Translations under genes and position numbers: made by a program
In this document: positions 1 through 9,051 of the stretch, piece by piece
How the letters are laid out: each line of letters opens with the position of its first letter
How positions within the stretch are numbered: the first letter of the stretch is position 1
Source of the DNA: Aliivibrio sifiae
GTDB taxonomy: Bacteria > Pseudomonadota > Gammaproteobacteria > Enterobacterales > Vibrionaceae
DNA: 64,000 nt
Direction: 5' to 3'
Assembly: GCF_002954705.1 (NCBI RefSeq)
Contig: NZ_MSCO01000001.1
Location: 103,873-167,872 of the forward strand
The notes under the pieces: generated by a model
Seen by the model: the letters and a program-made list of their open reading frames with translations, nothing else
Told to the model about the DNA's origin: nothing
Database searches by the model: none

Positions 1-80
1 CCTTAAGAGCCATTTGGTTCTTTCTCGAAAAGAGATATTGGGTAAAAGTTCCCATTGTACTTTGAACAATGGCATCCGGA

Positions 81-157
<77 letters not shown>

Positions 158-189
158 CATTTAGATTGAATGCTTTATGCGTTGATCAT

Positions 190-265
190 GCGACACTAGC
201 TCAGCTGGTAGAGCGCAACCTTGCCAAGGTTGAGGTCACGAGTTCGAGCCTCGTGTGTCGCTCCA
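190..265 (+). tRNA. tRNA-Gly (anticodon GCC)
   Basis: A 76-nt cloverleaf with encoded CCA. The acceptor stem GCGACAC pairs with GTGTCGC, the anticodon loop TTGCCAA gives anticodon GCC, and the T loop is GTTCGAGCC. E. coli also has glycine tRNAs (glyVXY) beside queG, so the position is conserved. Second gene of a two-tRNA unit. Confidence 0.97.
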
Positions 266-273
266 AACAAAAT

Positions 274-306
274 AAAAGCGCTGAATTATATTCAGCGCTT
301 TTATTT
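274..306 (+). terminator. Rho-independent terminator of the tRNA unit
   Basis: AAAAGCGCTGAA and TTCAGCGCTTTT form a long perfect stem around a short AT loop, followed by a T-rich tract. It starts 9 bases after the tRNA-Gly CCA end. Confidence 0.9.
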
Positions 307-479
307 TCTTTAAAATTAATGCTGTGAAGCATTAACCCCACGAAAAATTCTGCTCTTTTAGAACATTCTGATTCAAATACTGAACAAGAATCAAACCGTC
401 TATTGAACTATCTGTATTTACTGTATCTCTCAATGAGTTATAGCTACAGAGGGATAGTTATGTACGTTAATTCCCATAT

Positions 480-529
480 AACTAACAGAGTTATCCACAT
501 ATTTATTTTTGTGGATAACTCTGTTAGTT
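480..529. repeat. Perfect 20-bp inverted repeat containing two DnaA boxes
   Basis: The arms 480-499 and 510-529 are exact reverse complements, separated by 10 AT bases. Each arm contains the DnaA consensus TTATCCACA: 491-499 on the plus strand and 510-518 on the minus strand. No T-run follows, so it does not look like a terminator. Two perfect boxes facing each other across 10 bp by chance is very unlikely. Confidence 0.85.
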
Positions 530-761
530 GTTTGGTAATTGCCCTAAAAAAAAGAGAGCAAATAAAGATCTTATTTTTATTTAATGATCGAGGGCTTTTT
601 AGGGTTTTTTTATCTATATGATTTTTAAGGATTTAATGTTTTGCATGCATTATTCTTTCAATTTTTAAAGATCTTTTTGCTTGACTTCTTTGATCCTAAT
701 CATATTCCTGCCTTGTGTTTAACTTTTCTATCTTTTGAATTGTTTACCTCATCTAGTAATG

Positions 762-770
762 TTTTCCACA
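762..770 (+). promoter_or_regulatory. Third DnaA box candidate
   Basis: TTTTCCACA fits the relaxed DnaA consensus TTWTNCACA. It lies 244 bp from the paired boxes. A single relaxed 9-mer is weak by itself and gains weight only from the neighbouring perfect pair. Confidence 0.4.
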
Positions 771-834
771 TTTATTACGATCCACCTCAAACTTTGTGAA
801 CCGTAATCTCGTACTATATAAAATGATTACTTAT

Positions 835-1953
835 TTAAGCATCTCTTGGTAAACCCTTTTCAATAATACGGATAAGGCGTTGTTCTTTTCTATTTTGGTT
901 TATTTGTCCAGATTTTTGCTGCTCTATCGCCCAATTTAAATGAATATCTAAATTAGTATCTAAACCAAGTTTATCGTTTAGTGCTGAAATAATGAGTTCA
1001 GAATGAGGGGCGTTTCCCATCGCAATAGAAATATTGCGCAGCCACTGCAAGTGACCAATACGACGAATTGCGGAACCTTCCATATTTTTTAAGAATGTTG
1101 ATTCATCCCAAGCAAACAGAGAAAGCAAATCTGCATTATTTAGTGAATCTCTGCGGTGAAAGTCGTTCTGTTGTGTGATGTCTGCTTCTCGGTTCCAAGG
1201 GCAAACAAGTTGGCAATCATCGCAGCCATAAATGCGATTCCCCATTAAAGATCGAAACTCTTCTGGAATGACATCGCTATTTTCAATCGTGAGATAAGAG
1301 ATACAACGTCGAGCATCAATAACTCCGTTATCTAATATCGCATTCGTTGGGCATGAAGTAACACAAGCGGTGCATTTTCCACATTGATTTTCAAGAGGAG
1401 TATCAACGGGGAGTGGAATATCAACTAACAGCTCACCTAAAAAGAACCATGACCCTGCATCTTTATCTAATAACAGTGAGTGTTTACCTGTCCAACCAAG
1501 CCCCGCTTTTTCTGCTAATGGTCTTTCTAAAATAGGGGCAGAATCCACAAAAGGTCGATAACCGAGTTCTTCAACTTCAGCTTCAATTTTTTGACCTAGC
1601 TTTTTTAATTGGTTGCGAATAAGTTTATGGTAGTCACGACCAAGAGCGTAGCGGCTGATATAAGCTTGGGTTGAATCACTTAAATTGCTAGCAAATCCAG
1701 CTTCCGGAGGAAGATAATCCATACGAGCACTAATGACTCGGATAGTTCCAGGGTGAAGTTCATCTGGTCTTGCTCTCATTACGCCATGGCGAGCCATCCA
1801 ATCCATAGAGCCATGATAGCCAGCATCAAGCCATTGCTCTAAAGCAGCTTCGTGTTGAGATAAATCGATGTCACAGATCCCGACCTTTTGAAAGCCGAGT
1901 TCTTGCGCCCAAAGTTTGATGTTATTCGCGAGTTCTTGATAGTCAATTTTCAC
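835..1953 (-). CDS. queG: Epoxyqueuosine reductase QueG
   Basis: Cobalamin- and Fe-S-dependent enzyme that reduces epoxyqueuosine to queuosine at the wobble base of GUN tRNAs, the last step of queuosine synthesis; cytosolic. 372 residues, close to the usual 379. Two [4Fe-4S] motifs are present: cysteines 191, 194, 197, 201 (CGKCTACVTSCP) and 244, 247, 251 (CDDCQLVCPWN). The catalytic-type Asp lies in FVDSAP (about 137), and the C-terminus RIIEKGLPRDA is typical. The start is GTG at 1953, chosen by alignment of the N-terminus with the remembered E. coli protein. Oddly, no Shine-Dalgarno precedes it on the coding strand; the bases there are the complement of one. It is divergent from tsaE, without the nnr gene that often sits between them. 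Confidence 0.96.
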   Translation of the reverse strand: MKIDYQELANNIKLWAQELGFQKVGICDIDLSQHEAALEQWLDAGYHGSMDWMARHGVMRARPDELHPGTIRVISARMDYLPPEAGFASNLSDSTQAYISRYALGRDYHKLIRNQLKKLGQKIEAEVEELGYRPFVDSAPILERPLAEKAGLGWTGKHSLLLDKDAGSWFFLGELLVDIPLPVDTPLENQCGKCTACVTSCPTNAILDNGVIDARRCISYLTIENSDVIPEEFRSLMGNRIYGCDDCQLVCPWNREADITQQNDFHRRDSLNNADLLSLFAWDESTFLKNMEGSAIRRIGHLQWLRNISIAMGNAPHSELIISALNDKLGLDTNLDIHLNWAIEQQKSGQINQNRKEQRLIRIIEKGLPRDA

Positions 1954-2165
1954 AAGGAGATTACATTTTTTTATTACAGTATAATGAGTAAAAGTTTATC
2001 ATATAGCCAAGATAACTCGTAATTTGATACTGCTAGTAAAAGCACTATTGAGTGATAGATATAAATATAGAAGATAGCTTGTGTATAAACATTCGCCATA
2101 TTAAATTGTGAATCTGATACCAAGTCTATTAATTTAGACAATTAAAATAGTGAAACTAGTGAATA

Positions 2166-2630
2166 ATGGAACGCTTTGAATTTAATTTAGCTACTGAAGA
2201 CGATACTGTTGAATTTGGTAGACAGCTTTCTCAAGCTTGTAATCAACAAACTACCATCTTTCTGCATGGTGATCTTGGGGCTGGTAAAACGACCTTTAGC
2301 CGAGGATTTATTCGTTCATTAGGTCATGTCGGCAATGTAAAAAGCCCCACATATACTCTAGTTGAACCTTATGAATTGGATCAGTGGCAAGTATATCACT
2401 TTGATCTATACCGTTTAGCTGACCCTGAAGAATTAGAGTTCATGGGTATTCGTGATTACTTTACTGATGATGCAATCTGTTTAGTTGAATGGCCTGAGAG
2501 AGGACAAGGGTTATTGCCTAATCCCGATATTGATATTGATATTCGCTATGATGGTGAAGCTCGTCATGTTGTGATTACTGGCAATAATGAGTATGGATGT
2601 AGTTTAGTGCAGCGGTTGGATTTGTGTTAA
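2166..2630 (+). CDS. tsaE: tRNA threonylcarbamoyladenosine biosynthesis ATPase TsaE
   Basis: P-loop ATPase that works with TsaB, TsaC and TsaD to make the t6A37 modification on ANN-decoding tRNAs in the cytosol. 154 residues, the usual length. Walker A is [13 protein letters not shown] (about 35-47), followed by the family motif [10 protein letters not shown] and the HFDLYRL and LVEWPERG blocks. First gene of a long plus-strand run; its last 7 bases overlap the amiB start, suggesting translational coupling. The ribosome site is weak. Confidence 0.96.
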   Translation: MERFEFNLATEDDTVEFGRQLSQACNQQTTIFLHGDLGAGKTTFSRGFIRSLGHVGNVKSPTYTLVEPYELDQWQVYHFDLYRLADPEELEFMGIRDYFTDDAICLVEWPERGQGLLPNPDIDIDIRYDGEARHVVITGNNEYGCSLVQRLDLC

Positions 2631-4363
2631 TCGGTAAATATTTTCGAGTTATTTGGTATTCGTTATTTGTTGTTCTATCAACAAGTGGTTTTTTTGTCTC
2701 TGCTAATACGCTTAAGGGTATACGAGTCTGGCCCTCGCCAGATGAAACCCGTGTTGTTATCGATCTAAATTCGGAAGCAAATTACAGCTATTTTACGTTG
2801 AGTAGTCCTTACCGTTTGGTGGTAGATCTTAAAAATACCAATGTAAAAGCAAAGCTGCCCCTAAGTGTGAAAGACAGTAAAGTTCTTACTAATATAAGAA
2901 AAAGTTCTTCTCCTTCAAAGGGAACGACGCGTCTTGTCTTCGAATTAAAGTATGCAGTTACAGCGGAAGTCTTTAAGTTATCGCCAACGCCAGGTGGGCA
3001 GTATGGACATCGCTTAGTGATGGATTTACCTCATTCAGGGTCCAGTGCCTCTAAACCTACAGCGAGTAAGCCTGCGAAGCCTTCAAAATCAGTAATAAAT
3101 TCGAATACCAACCATATTGTTGGTAACGGAGAAATTATTATTGCCATTGATGCAGGGCATGGTGGTGAAGATCCTGGTTCGATTGGCCCAACAAGAAAAT
3201 ACGAGAAGCATGCGACTCTTGCTATTTCTAAGAAGGTGGTTGCTCAGATAAATGCACAACCAGGCATGAGAGCTATCATGACTCGTAGTGGTGATTACTT
3301 TGTTAATCTAAATAAACGTACTGATATTGCTCGTAAAAATAAGTCTCACTTATTAGTTTCAATTCATGCGGACAGTTTTAGAACGCCACAACCAAGAGGG
3401 GGGTCTGTTTTTGTTCTTAATACACGTAGAGCGAATACAGAGATTGGTCGTTGGGTAGAGCAACATGAAAAGCAATCTGAATTACTTGGTGGTGCAGGTG
3501 ATGTGCTGGCAAAAAATAGTAATGATCGAAACGTAAGTCAAACGTTATTGGATTTACAGTTTAGCCATTCGCAAAAAGAAGGCTATAAGCTAGCGACAGA
3601 TGTTTTATCTGAAATGGGTAAAGTGATTAAGCTTCATAAAAAAGCGCCTGTAAATGCGAGTCTAGCGGTATTAAAATCACCTGATATTCCTTCTATTTTG
3701 ATTGAAACAGGCTTTATATCGAATCCGACAGAGGAGAAGCAGCTTTTCCAACGCGGACATCAAGATAAGATTGCTCGAGCGATTTCAAAAGCGATTATTC
3801 GCTACCTTAATGATAATCCACCTCAGGGAACGTTACTGGCAAGCAAGAAAGAGCAAACAACGCATAAAGTTCGTTCTGGAGAATCACTGTCACGTATCGC
3901 ACAAAAATATGGAACAACAACAGCAAAACTTAAGAGCGCAAATAAACTGAAAAGTACAAGTTTAGCGGTTGGACAAGTATTAAAAATTCCAAGTAATAAA
4001 CCCGTTTATGTTGCTCCTAAAGCATCGATGCAAAAAGCGAAGCCGTCAGTGAGGAAATCGCGTAAAACGATTACCCACACGGTCCGCTCTGGCGAGTATT
4101 TAGGAAAGATAGCATCGAAATATAAAGTATCGACAAGTAGTATTCGTTCATTGAATAGACTTAAATCAGATACTTTATTTGTCGGTCAAAAACTAAAAGT
4201 AAGCATTGTTGCTCCAATTCAAAAGCATACAGTGAAACGCGGTGAATTCTTAGGTAAAATTGCGACTAAATATGGAGTTACCGTTTCTAGTATTCGAACA
4301 GCCAATAAATTACGTTCAGATAAATTGGCTGTAGGACAGGTACTTATTATACCAAACAGTTAA
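2624..4363 (+). CDS. amiB: N-acetylmuramoyl-L-alanine amidase AmiB with three LysM domains
   Basis: Periplasmic zinc amidase that cuts the peptide from muramic acid to split septal peptidoglycan in daughter-cell separation. The GTG start at 2624 is chosen because it precedes a signal peptide ([19 protein letters not shown]) and no other start is near. In order: signal peptide 1-28, AMIN septal-targeting domain about 30-135, Ser/Lys/Pro linker, Amidase_3 about 170-395 with [18 protein letters not shown] and IETGFISN zinc or catalytic motifs, then three LysM repeats at about 413-456, 482-525 and 532-577. E. coli AmiB (445 residues) has one LysM, as I recall. Cell separation may depend on it, but no other amidase can be judged from this window. 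Confidence 0.96.
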   Translation: MLIGKYFRVIWYSLFVVLSTSGFFVSANTLKGIRVWPSPDETRVVIDLNSEANYSYFTLSSPYRLVVDLKNTNVKAKLPLSVKDSKVLTNIRKSSSPSKGTTRLVFELKYAVTAEVFKLSPTPGGQYGHRLVMDLPHSGSSASKPTASKPAKPSKSVINSNTNHIVGNGEIIIAIDAGHGGEDPGSIGPTRKYEKHATLAISKKVVAQINAQPGMRAIMTRSGDYFVNLNKRTDIARKNKSHLLVSIHADSFRTPQPRGGSVFVLNTRRANTEIGRWVEQHEKQSELLGGAGDVLAKNSNDRNVSQTLLDLQFSHSQKEGYKLATDVLSEMGKVIKLHKKAPVNASLAVLKSPDIPSILIETGFISNPTEEKQLFQRGHQDKIARAISKAIIRYLNDNPPQGTLLASKKEQTTHKVRSGESLSRIAQKYGTTTAKLKSANKLKSTSLAVGQVLKIPSNKPVYVAPKASMQKAKPSVRKSRKTITHTVRSGEYLGKIASKYKVSTSSIRSLNRLKSDTLFVGQKLKVSIVAPIQKHTVKRGEFLGKIATKYGVTVSSIRTANKLRSDKLAVGQVLIIPNS

Positions 4364-4376
4364 CAAGGATAAGATC

Positions 4377-6374
4377 ATGCCAATTCAAATCTTACCAGCT
4401 CGATTAGCCAACCAAATTGCGGCGGGTGAGGTTGTGGAGCGGCCTGCGTCCGTTGTTAAAGAATTGGTAGAGAACAGTATCGATGCGGGAGCGACTCGCA
4501 TCGATATTGATATTGAGAAAGGCGGAAGTAAGTTAATTCGTATTCGAGATAACGGCTCTGGTATCGCTAAAGATGAATTGACTCTAGCCTTGAGTCGTCA
4601 TGCTACTTCCAAAATTACCACGCTTGATGACCTTGAAGCGATTGTCAGTTTAGGGTTTCGTGGTGAGGCACTTGCTTCGATAAGTTCAGTTTCCCGTCTT
4701 ACATTAACCTCTCGAACGATAGCTCAAGAAGAAGCATGGTCGGCACACGCTGAAGGGCGAGACATGGATGTTAAACTGAAACCAGCCGCACACCCTATTG
4801 GCACTACGATAGATGTGGTTGATCTCTTCTTTAATACGCCTGCTCGTCGTAAATTTCTTCGTACTGAGAAAACAGAATTTACTCATATTGATGAGTTACT
4901 TAAGCGTATTGCGTTGAGTCGATTGGATATTACAATCAACTTACGTCATAACGGGAAACAAGTTCGTCAATATCGAGGGGCTCAAACAAAAGCGCAAGTT
5001 GAAAAGCGCTTAGCTGCAGTATGTGGTTCTAATTTCTTGCAGCATGCGCTAGAGGTTGAATTAGAGCATGGGGAGCTAAAATTTCATGGTTGGATATCTT
5101 CTCCAGAAGGTGCTCGTGCGCAAGGTGATATCCAATATTGCTATGTAAACGGACGCATGATGAAGGATAAGCTCATTAATCATGCGATTCGACAAGGTTA
5201 TGAATCTTCATTATTAGCAAATCAATACGCGGCGTATATTTTATTTATTGAGATAAACCCACATGATGTTGATGTAAATGTGCATCCAGCAAAGCATGAA
5301 GTTCGCTTTCATCAAGCACGTTTAGTTCATGATTTTATCTATCAAGCAATTTATGGTGCATTACAACAAGGGGCGGCATTGCCTTTGCTTAATTCTGATG
5401 AAAAGGAGAGGGCTCTAATTGACGAGAAGGAGGTGTATTTCCCCCCCATGAAAGAGTATGTTCGTCAGCCTCAACAAGAGTCGCTAACTCCTCATCAAAA
5501 TAAGGCTGAGCAATTAAGAAATGCGGTGGACTCAACACCTAGTTATCCAAATAAAGCACCATCAGGTTCTTGGGTTTCAAATTCTGCGCCTTCTTTAAGA
5601 ACTGACTCTTCTGCGACAATGAAAAATACCTCTCGTTCTTTTCAAAATGACAAGCCGTCTCAAAAAGAGCTTAATCAATATAAGGCTTTATTAACAACAA
5701 AAGATAGAGAGAGCGGTCCACCATTTCATCAAGTTAATGAAGCTCAATTAAATACGGTTACTGATATTCCAGCCATAGAAAAATATGTTCCAACAATGAG
5801 TGTTGTTTTAGATAATAATGCATCATTAGGGAAGGTACTAAGTGTGGTAGAAAAGGTCTTTGCTTTATTGCAGCAAGGGACTCAATTGCAATTGGTTGAT
5901 TTACGTTATGCTGAATTTTTAAAAAGTTACGGTCAACTTAATAGTATTCATATTGAACCATTAAAAGCTCAGCCTTTATTAATCCCACTTTCGGTCGGTG
6001 TGGAAGAAGGAATATGTAATAAAGTATTGGATTACGTTTCTTTCTTGAAACCTCTCGGTATTGATCTTAAAGTTAAAAATAGTACTAACGTGATCGTTAT
6101 GGCGGTTTGTCAGCCGATCAGACAGCAGAATTTACAACAATTGATCCCGAATCTGTTAAGGTATCTAAACGGCATCAATCCGTCACTTGAACAGGTAATA
6201 ACTTGGCTTGCTCATCAGGTTCAACATGAAGAAGCAAATTATAGTACCGCTCAAGCGATACAATTAGTGATGGAATTAGAGCAGCTATGGGGAGAGAAAC
6301 TCCCTCAGTTTAATCAAAAGCTGCTAAAAAACATCGATATTACTCAGGCGATACAAGCATTTAGTCATGAATAA
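4377..6374 (+). CDS. mutL: DNA mismatch repair protein MutL
   Basis: GHKL ATPase that links MutS mismatch recognition to MutH nicking and UvrD unwinding. With Dam (also in this window) it forms methyl-directed repair. 665 residues against about 615 in E. coli. N-terminal ATPase motifs: E at [27 protein letters not shown], then [10 protein letters not shown], and the transducer domain to about 330. A long polar linker spans about 340-470 and the dimerisation domain about 475-660. The linker begins with a run of seven C (5441-5447) coding FPP. It ends 8 bases inside miaA, so the two are coupled. Confidence 0.98.
   Translation: MPIQILPARLANQIAAGEVVERPASVVKELVENSIDAGATRIDIDIEKGGSKLIRIRDNGSGIAKDELTLALSRHATSKITTLDDLEAIVSLGFRGEALASISSVSRLTLTSRTIAQEEAWSAHAEGRDMDVKLKPAAHPIGTTIDVVDLFFNTPARRKFLRTEKTEFTHIDELLKRIALSRLDITINLRHNGKQVRQYRGAQTKAQVEKRLAAVCGSNFLQHALEVELEHGELKFHGWISSPEGARAQGDIQYCYVNGRMMKDKLINHAIRQGYESSLLANQYAAYILFIEINPHDVDVNVHPAKHEVRFHQARLVHDFIYQAIYGALQQGAALPLLNSDEKERALIDEKEVYFPPMKEYVRQPQQESLTPHQNKAEQLRNAVDSTPSYPNKAPSGSWVSNSAPSLRTDSSATMKNTSRSFQNDKPSQKELNQYKALLTTKDRESGPPFHQVNEAQLNTVTDIPAIEKYVPTMSVVLDNNASLGKVLSVVEKVFALLQQGTQLQLVDLRYAEFLKSYGQLNSIHIEPLKAQPLLIPLSVGVEEGICNKVLDYVSFLKPLGIDLKVKNSTNVIVMAVCQPIRQQNLQQLIPNLLRYLNGINPSLEQVITWLAHQVQHEEANYSTAQAIQLVMELEQLWGEKLPQFNQKLLKNIDITQAIQAFSHE
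5441..5447 (+). repeat. C7 homopolymer run inside mutL
   Basis: Seven consecutive C in the frame TTC CCC CCC ATG at the start of the MutL linker. Runs of this length can slip during replication. Loss or gain of one C would leave the ATPase domain but remove the dimerisation domain. Confidence 0.9.
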
Positions 6375-7299
6375 AGCATTACCACAAGCCATCTTTTTAA
6401 TGGGACCGACTGCGTCAGGAAAAACAAGCTTAGCAATTGAATTGCGAAAACGTTTTCCTGTAGAGTTGATAAGCGTAGACTCAGCCCTTATCTATAAGGG
6501 TATGGATATTGGTACAGCAAAACCAAATGAAGCGGAACTTTTACAAGCTCCTCATCGTCTTATTGATATTCTAGAACCGACGGAAAGTTATTCAGTAGCA
6601 GAATTTCGTCGTGATGCGCTAAAAGAGATGGAAGATATTGTTGCTCAAGGAAAGATACCGTTATTAGTCGGTGGTACCATGTTGTACTACAAAGCGCTAC
6701 TTGAAGGTCTTTCGCCATTACCAGCAGCGGATGCTGACATTAGAGCTCAAATTGAGCAAGAAGCGGAGAATCTTGGGTGGGAGGCTATGCATGATCAATT
6801 AAAACAAATTGATTCTGTATCAGCTGAGAGAATTCATCCAAATGATCCACAACGACTTTCCCGAGCGTTGGAAGTATTTCGAATTTCGGGTAAAACGTTA
6901 ACAGAATTAACCCAAATAAAAGGTGAACCTCTACCTTATGAAGTGCATCAATTTGCTATTGCACCGAAAGAGAGAGCTGAAATTCACCGTCGTATTGAAC
7001 TACGATTTGAGAATATGATGGAAGCTGGTTTTGAGGAAGAAGCTCGAGCGTTATACGAACGAGAAGAACTTCATGCTGATTTGCCTTCTATTCGATGCGT
7101 AGGTTATCGACAAATGTGGGACTATTTTGATGGGGAAGGCACATTAGATGACGCAATTTTTCGCGGAGTTTGTGCGACTCGTCAATTAGCCAAGAGGCAA
7201 ATTACCTGGCTACGTAGCTGGAAAGATCTCACTTGGCTGGATAGTGATGACATTGATGGTGCCCTACAGACGATCTCTGATCGTTTAGAGAAAAAATAA
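6367..7299 (+). CDS. miaA: tRNA dimethylallyltransferase MiaA
   Basis: Transfers a dimethylallyl group from DMAPP to N6 of A37 in tRNAs reading UNN codons, the first step to ms2i6A. 310 residues, typical length. P-loop [11 protein letters not shown] (about 13-23), the [16 protein letters not shown] block that holds the catalytic Asp, [15 protein letters not shown], and the C-terminal [14 protein letters not shown] tRNA-binding motif are present. It overlaps mutL by 8 bases and precedes hfq by 103 bp, the same order as E. coli. Confidence 0.98.
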   Translation: MNKALPQAIFLMGPTASGKTSLAIELRKRFPVELISVDSALIYKGMDIGTAKPNEAELLQAPHRLIDILEPTESYSVAEFRRDALKEMEDIVAQGKIPLLVGGTMLYYKALLEGLSPLPAADADIRAQIEQEAENLGWEAMHDQLKQIDSVSAERIHPNDPQRLSRALEVFRISGKTLTELTQIKGEPLPYEVHQFAIAPKERAEIHRRIELRFENMMEAGFEEEARALYEREELHADLPSIRCVGYRQMWDYFDGEGTLDDAIFRGVCATRQLAKRQITWLRSWKDLTWLDSDDIDGALQTISDRLEKK

Positions 7300-7402
7300 G
7301 CACAATAATGTATCAATGTTGTTTAACTTCAGAGCGTTTAGTCATAAGCTAAAGGCTAATAGCTAAATAAAATTACAATTACAAACCAAAAAGGAAAAAA
7401 AA

Positions 7403-7669
7403 ATGGCTAAAGGGCAATCTTTGCAAGACCCATTTTTGAATGCGCTGCGTCGTGAAAGGATTCCAGTGTCTATCTATTTAGTTAATGGGATTAAATTACA
7501 GGGGCAAATCGAGTCATTCGATCAATTTGTTATCCTATTGAAGAATACAGTAAATCAGATGGTATATAAGCATGCGATCTCTACTGTAGTTCCCGCTCGT
7601 GCTGTAAGCCATCACACTGCAAGTGATCGCCCACAAGGCGAGCGTCCACAAGAAACAACTGAAGAATAG
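7403..7669 (+). CDS. hfq: RNA chaperone Hfq
   Basis: Hexameric Sm-like chaperone that pairs small RNAs with mRNAs. 88 residues. Q8 and [21 protein letters not shown] form Sm1, and the [12 protein letters not shown] block forms Sm2. The tail is short and ends in acidic residues. It is preceded by an AAGGA ribosome site. The 103-bp gap after miaA leaves room for its own promoter, as in E. coli. In vibrios Hfq serves the Qrr small RNAs of quorum sensing (known from the genus, not visible here). Confidence 0.98.
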   Translation: MAKGQSLQDPFLNALRRERIPVSIYLVNGIKLQGQIESFDQFVILLKNTVNQMVYKHAISTVVPARAVSHHTASDRPQGERPQETTEE

Positions 7670-7713
7670 TCCTATTCTATTATTGAATAGATGGCCTATT
7701 AAGGAGTTAATGC

Positions 7714-9033
7714 TTGTTTGACCGTTATGAATCCGGTGAACAGGCTATTCTTGTGCATATTAACTTCACTTATGAAGGGGAGTTGGAAGATCTCGACGAA
7801 TGTAAGATGTTGGTTTCTTCTGCGGGGGTAAACACATTGGCTGTTGTGACGGGAACCCGTCAATCTCCACTCCCTAAATATTATGTAGGTGAGGGTAAGG
7901 CACTAGAAATTGCCGATGCTGTTCGAGCGAATAATGCGGACATCGTGATTTTTAATCATGCTTTGTCTCCAGCTCAAGAGCGAAATTTAGAACAAATATG
8001 TCAATGTAGAGTAATCGATCGAACAGGGTTAATACTTGATATATTTGCTCAACGAGCACGAACCTATGAAGGTAAGTTGCAAGTTGAATTAGCACAATTA
8101 CGTCACATATCTACTCGATTAATCCGTGGCTGGACGCACCTTGAACGCCAGAAAGGCGGAATTGGTTTACGTGGTCCTGGTGAAACTCAATTAGAAACTG
8201 ATAGACGACTATTGCGAGATCGAATCAAAGCAATTTTACGTCGATTAGGTAAAGTTGCAAAGCAGCGTGAGCAAGGTCGCCGAGCAAGGCTTCGTGCTGA
8301 AATTCCAACTATTTCATTAGTCGGATATACCAACGCAGGGAAATCTACGTTATTTAACCGAATTACTGAAGCTGGAGTTTATGCCGCTGACCAATTATTT
8401 GCTACGCTTGATCCTACATTACGTAAGATTGAAGTTGCAGATGTTGGTGCTTCAATTCTTGCTGATACGGTAGGTTTTATTCGTCATTTACCACATGATC
8501 TTGTTGCTGCTTTTAAAGCAACATTACAAGAAACGCAAGAAGCTAATATCTTGTTACATGTTGTTGATGCGAGTGATGAACGTTTTCGTGAGAACATTGA
8601 AGCAGTAGATATTGTTCTAGAAGAAATAGATGCCCATGAGGTACCTTATCTTCTCGTAATGAATAAGATTGATAACTTAGAAGATCAACAACCGCGAATT
8701 GAACGTGATGAGGAGGGAGTTCCTCGATGTGTTTGGGTTTCAGCAATGGAAGGCCAAGGCATTGAATTACTCTTTCAAGCATTAACGGAACGATTAGCTG
8801 GTCAAATGGTAGTGCATACGCTGTTACTGCCACCTGATTTGGTTGGACGTCTTCGAAGTAAGTTCTTTCAAATGCAAAGCATTATAAAAGAAGAATATCA
8901 GGATGATGGCAGCTTGCTTATCGATGTACGTATGCAGCAAGTTGATTGGTCTAAGTTAGAAAAACGTGAAGAGACTCCATTAAGTAATTTTTTAATTACT
9001 AATGAGAGTACACAGAATTCTTTATCTTCATAA
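7714..9033 (+). CDS. hflX: Ribosome-associated GTPase HflX
   Basis: GTPase that binds the 50S subunit and splits stalled ribosomes, notably in heat stress. 439 residues, close to the E. coli 426. The start is TTG at 7714: AAGGAG lies 7 bases upstream and MFDRYESGEQAILVHI matches the family N-terminus, whereas the ATG at 7710 is in another frame and stops at once. Domains: HflX N-terminal domain about 1-200 with GGIGLRGPGETQLETDRR, then the G domain with G1 GYTNAGKST, G3 DTVGF and G4 NKID. Between hfq and hflK as in E. coli. Confidence 0.97.
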   Translation: MFDRYESGEQAILVHINFTYEGELEDLDECKMLVSSAGVNTLAVVTGTRQSPLPKYYVGEGKALEIADAVRANNADIVIFNHALSPAQERNLEQICQCRVIDRTGLILDIFAQRARTYEGKLQVELAQLRHISTRLIRGWTHLERQKGGIGLRGPGETQLETDRRLLRDRIKAILRRLGKVAKQREQGRRARLRAEIPTISLVGYTNAGKSTLFNRITEAGVYAADQLFATLDPTLRKIEVADVGASILADTVGFIRHLPHDLVAAFKATLQETQEANILLHVVDASDERFRENIEAVDIVLEEIDAHEVPYLLVMNKIDNLEDQQPRIERDEEGVPRCVWVSAMEGQGIELLFQALTERLAGQMVVHTLLLPPDLVGRLRSKFFQMQSIIKEEYQDDGSLLIDVRMQQVDWSKLEKREETPLSNFLITNESTQNSLSS

Positions 9034-9051
9034 TTACCTTGGAGTTTTCTA

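Larger units (their letters stand above)
307..834. other. Gene-free AT-rich region with DnaA boxes (possible datA-like locus)
   Basis: About 530 bases between the tRNA terminator and the end of queG with no convincing gene. An open frame at 403-621 has no ribosome site and unnatural composition. The region holds a perfect 20-bp inverted repeat with two consensus DnaA boxes (480-529) and a third near-consensus box (762-770). In E. coli the DnaA-titrating and DnaA-ATP-hydrolysing locus datA lies, as I recall, in the same gap between glycine tRNAs and queG. I found no convincing IHF site, which datA function needs. The datA assignment is inference. Confidence 0.4.

Noticed and set aside
1-80. 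Possible upstream tRNA or promoter
   Set aside because: No cloverleaf can be folded and no clear -35/-10 pair was seen; the unit probably begins outside the window.
480-529. Reading the 20-bp inverted repeat as a transcription terminator
   Set aside because: No T tract follows on either strand, and a normal terminator already stands at 274-306.
403-621. 72-residue open frame in the gap before queG
   Set aside because: It crosses the perfect inverted repeat, has no ribosome site and looks like chance in AT-rich DNA.
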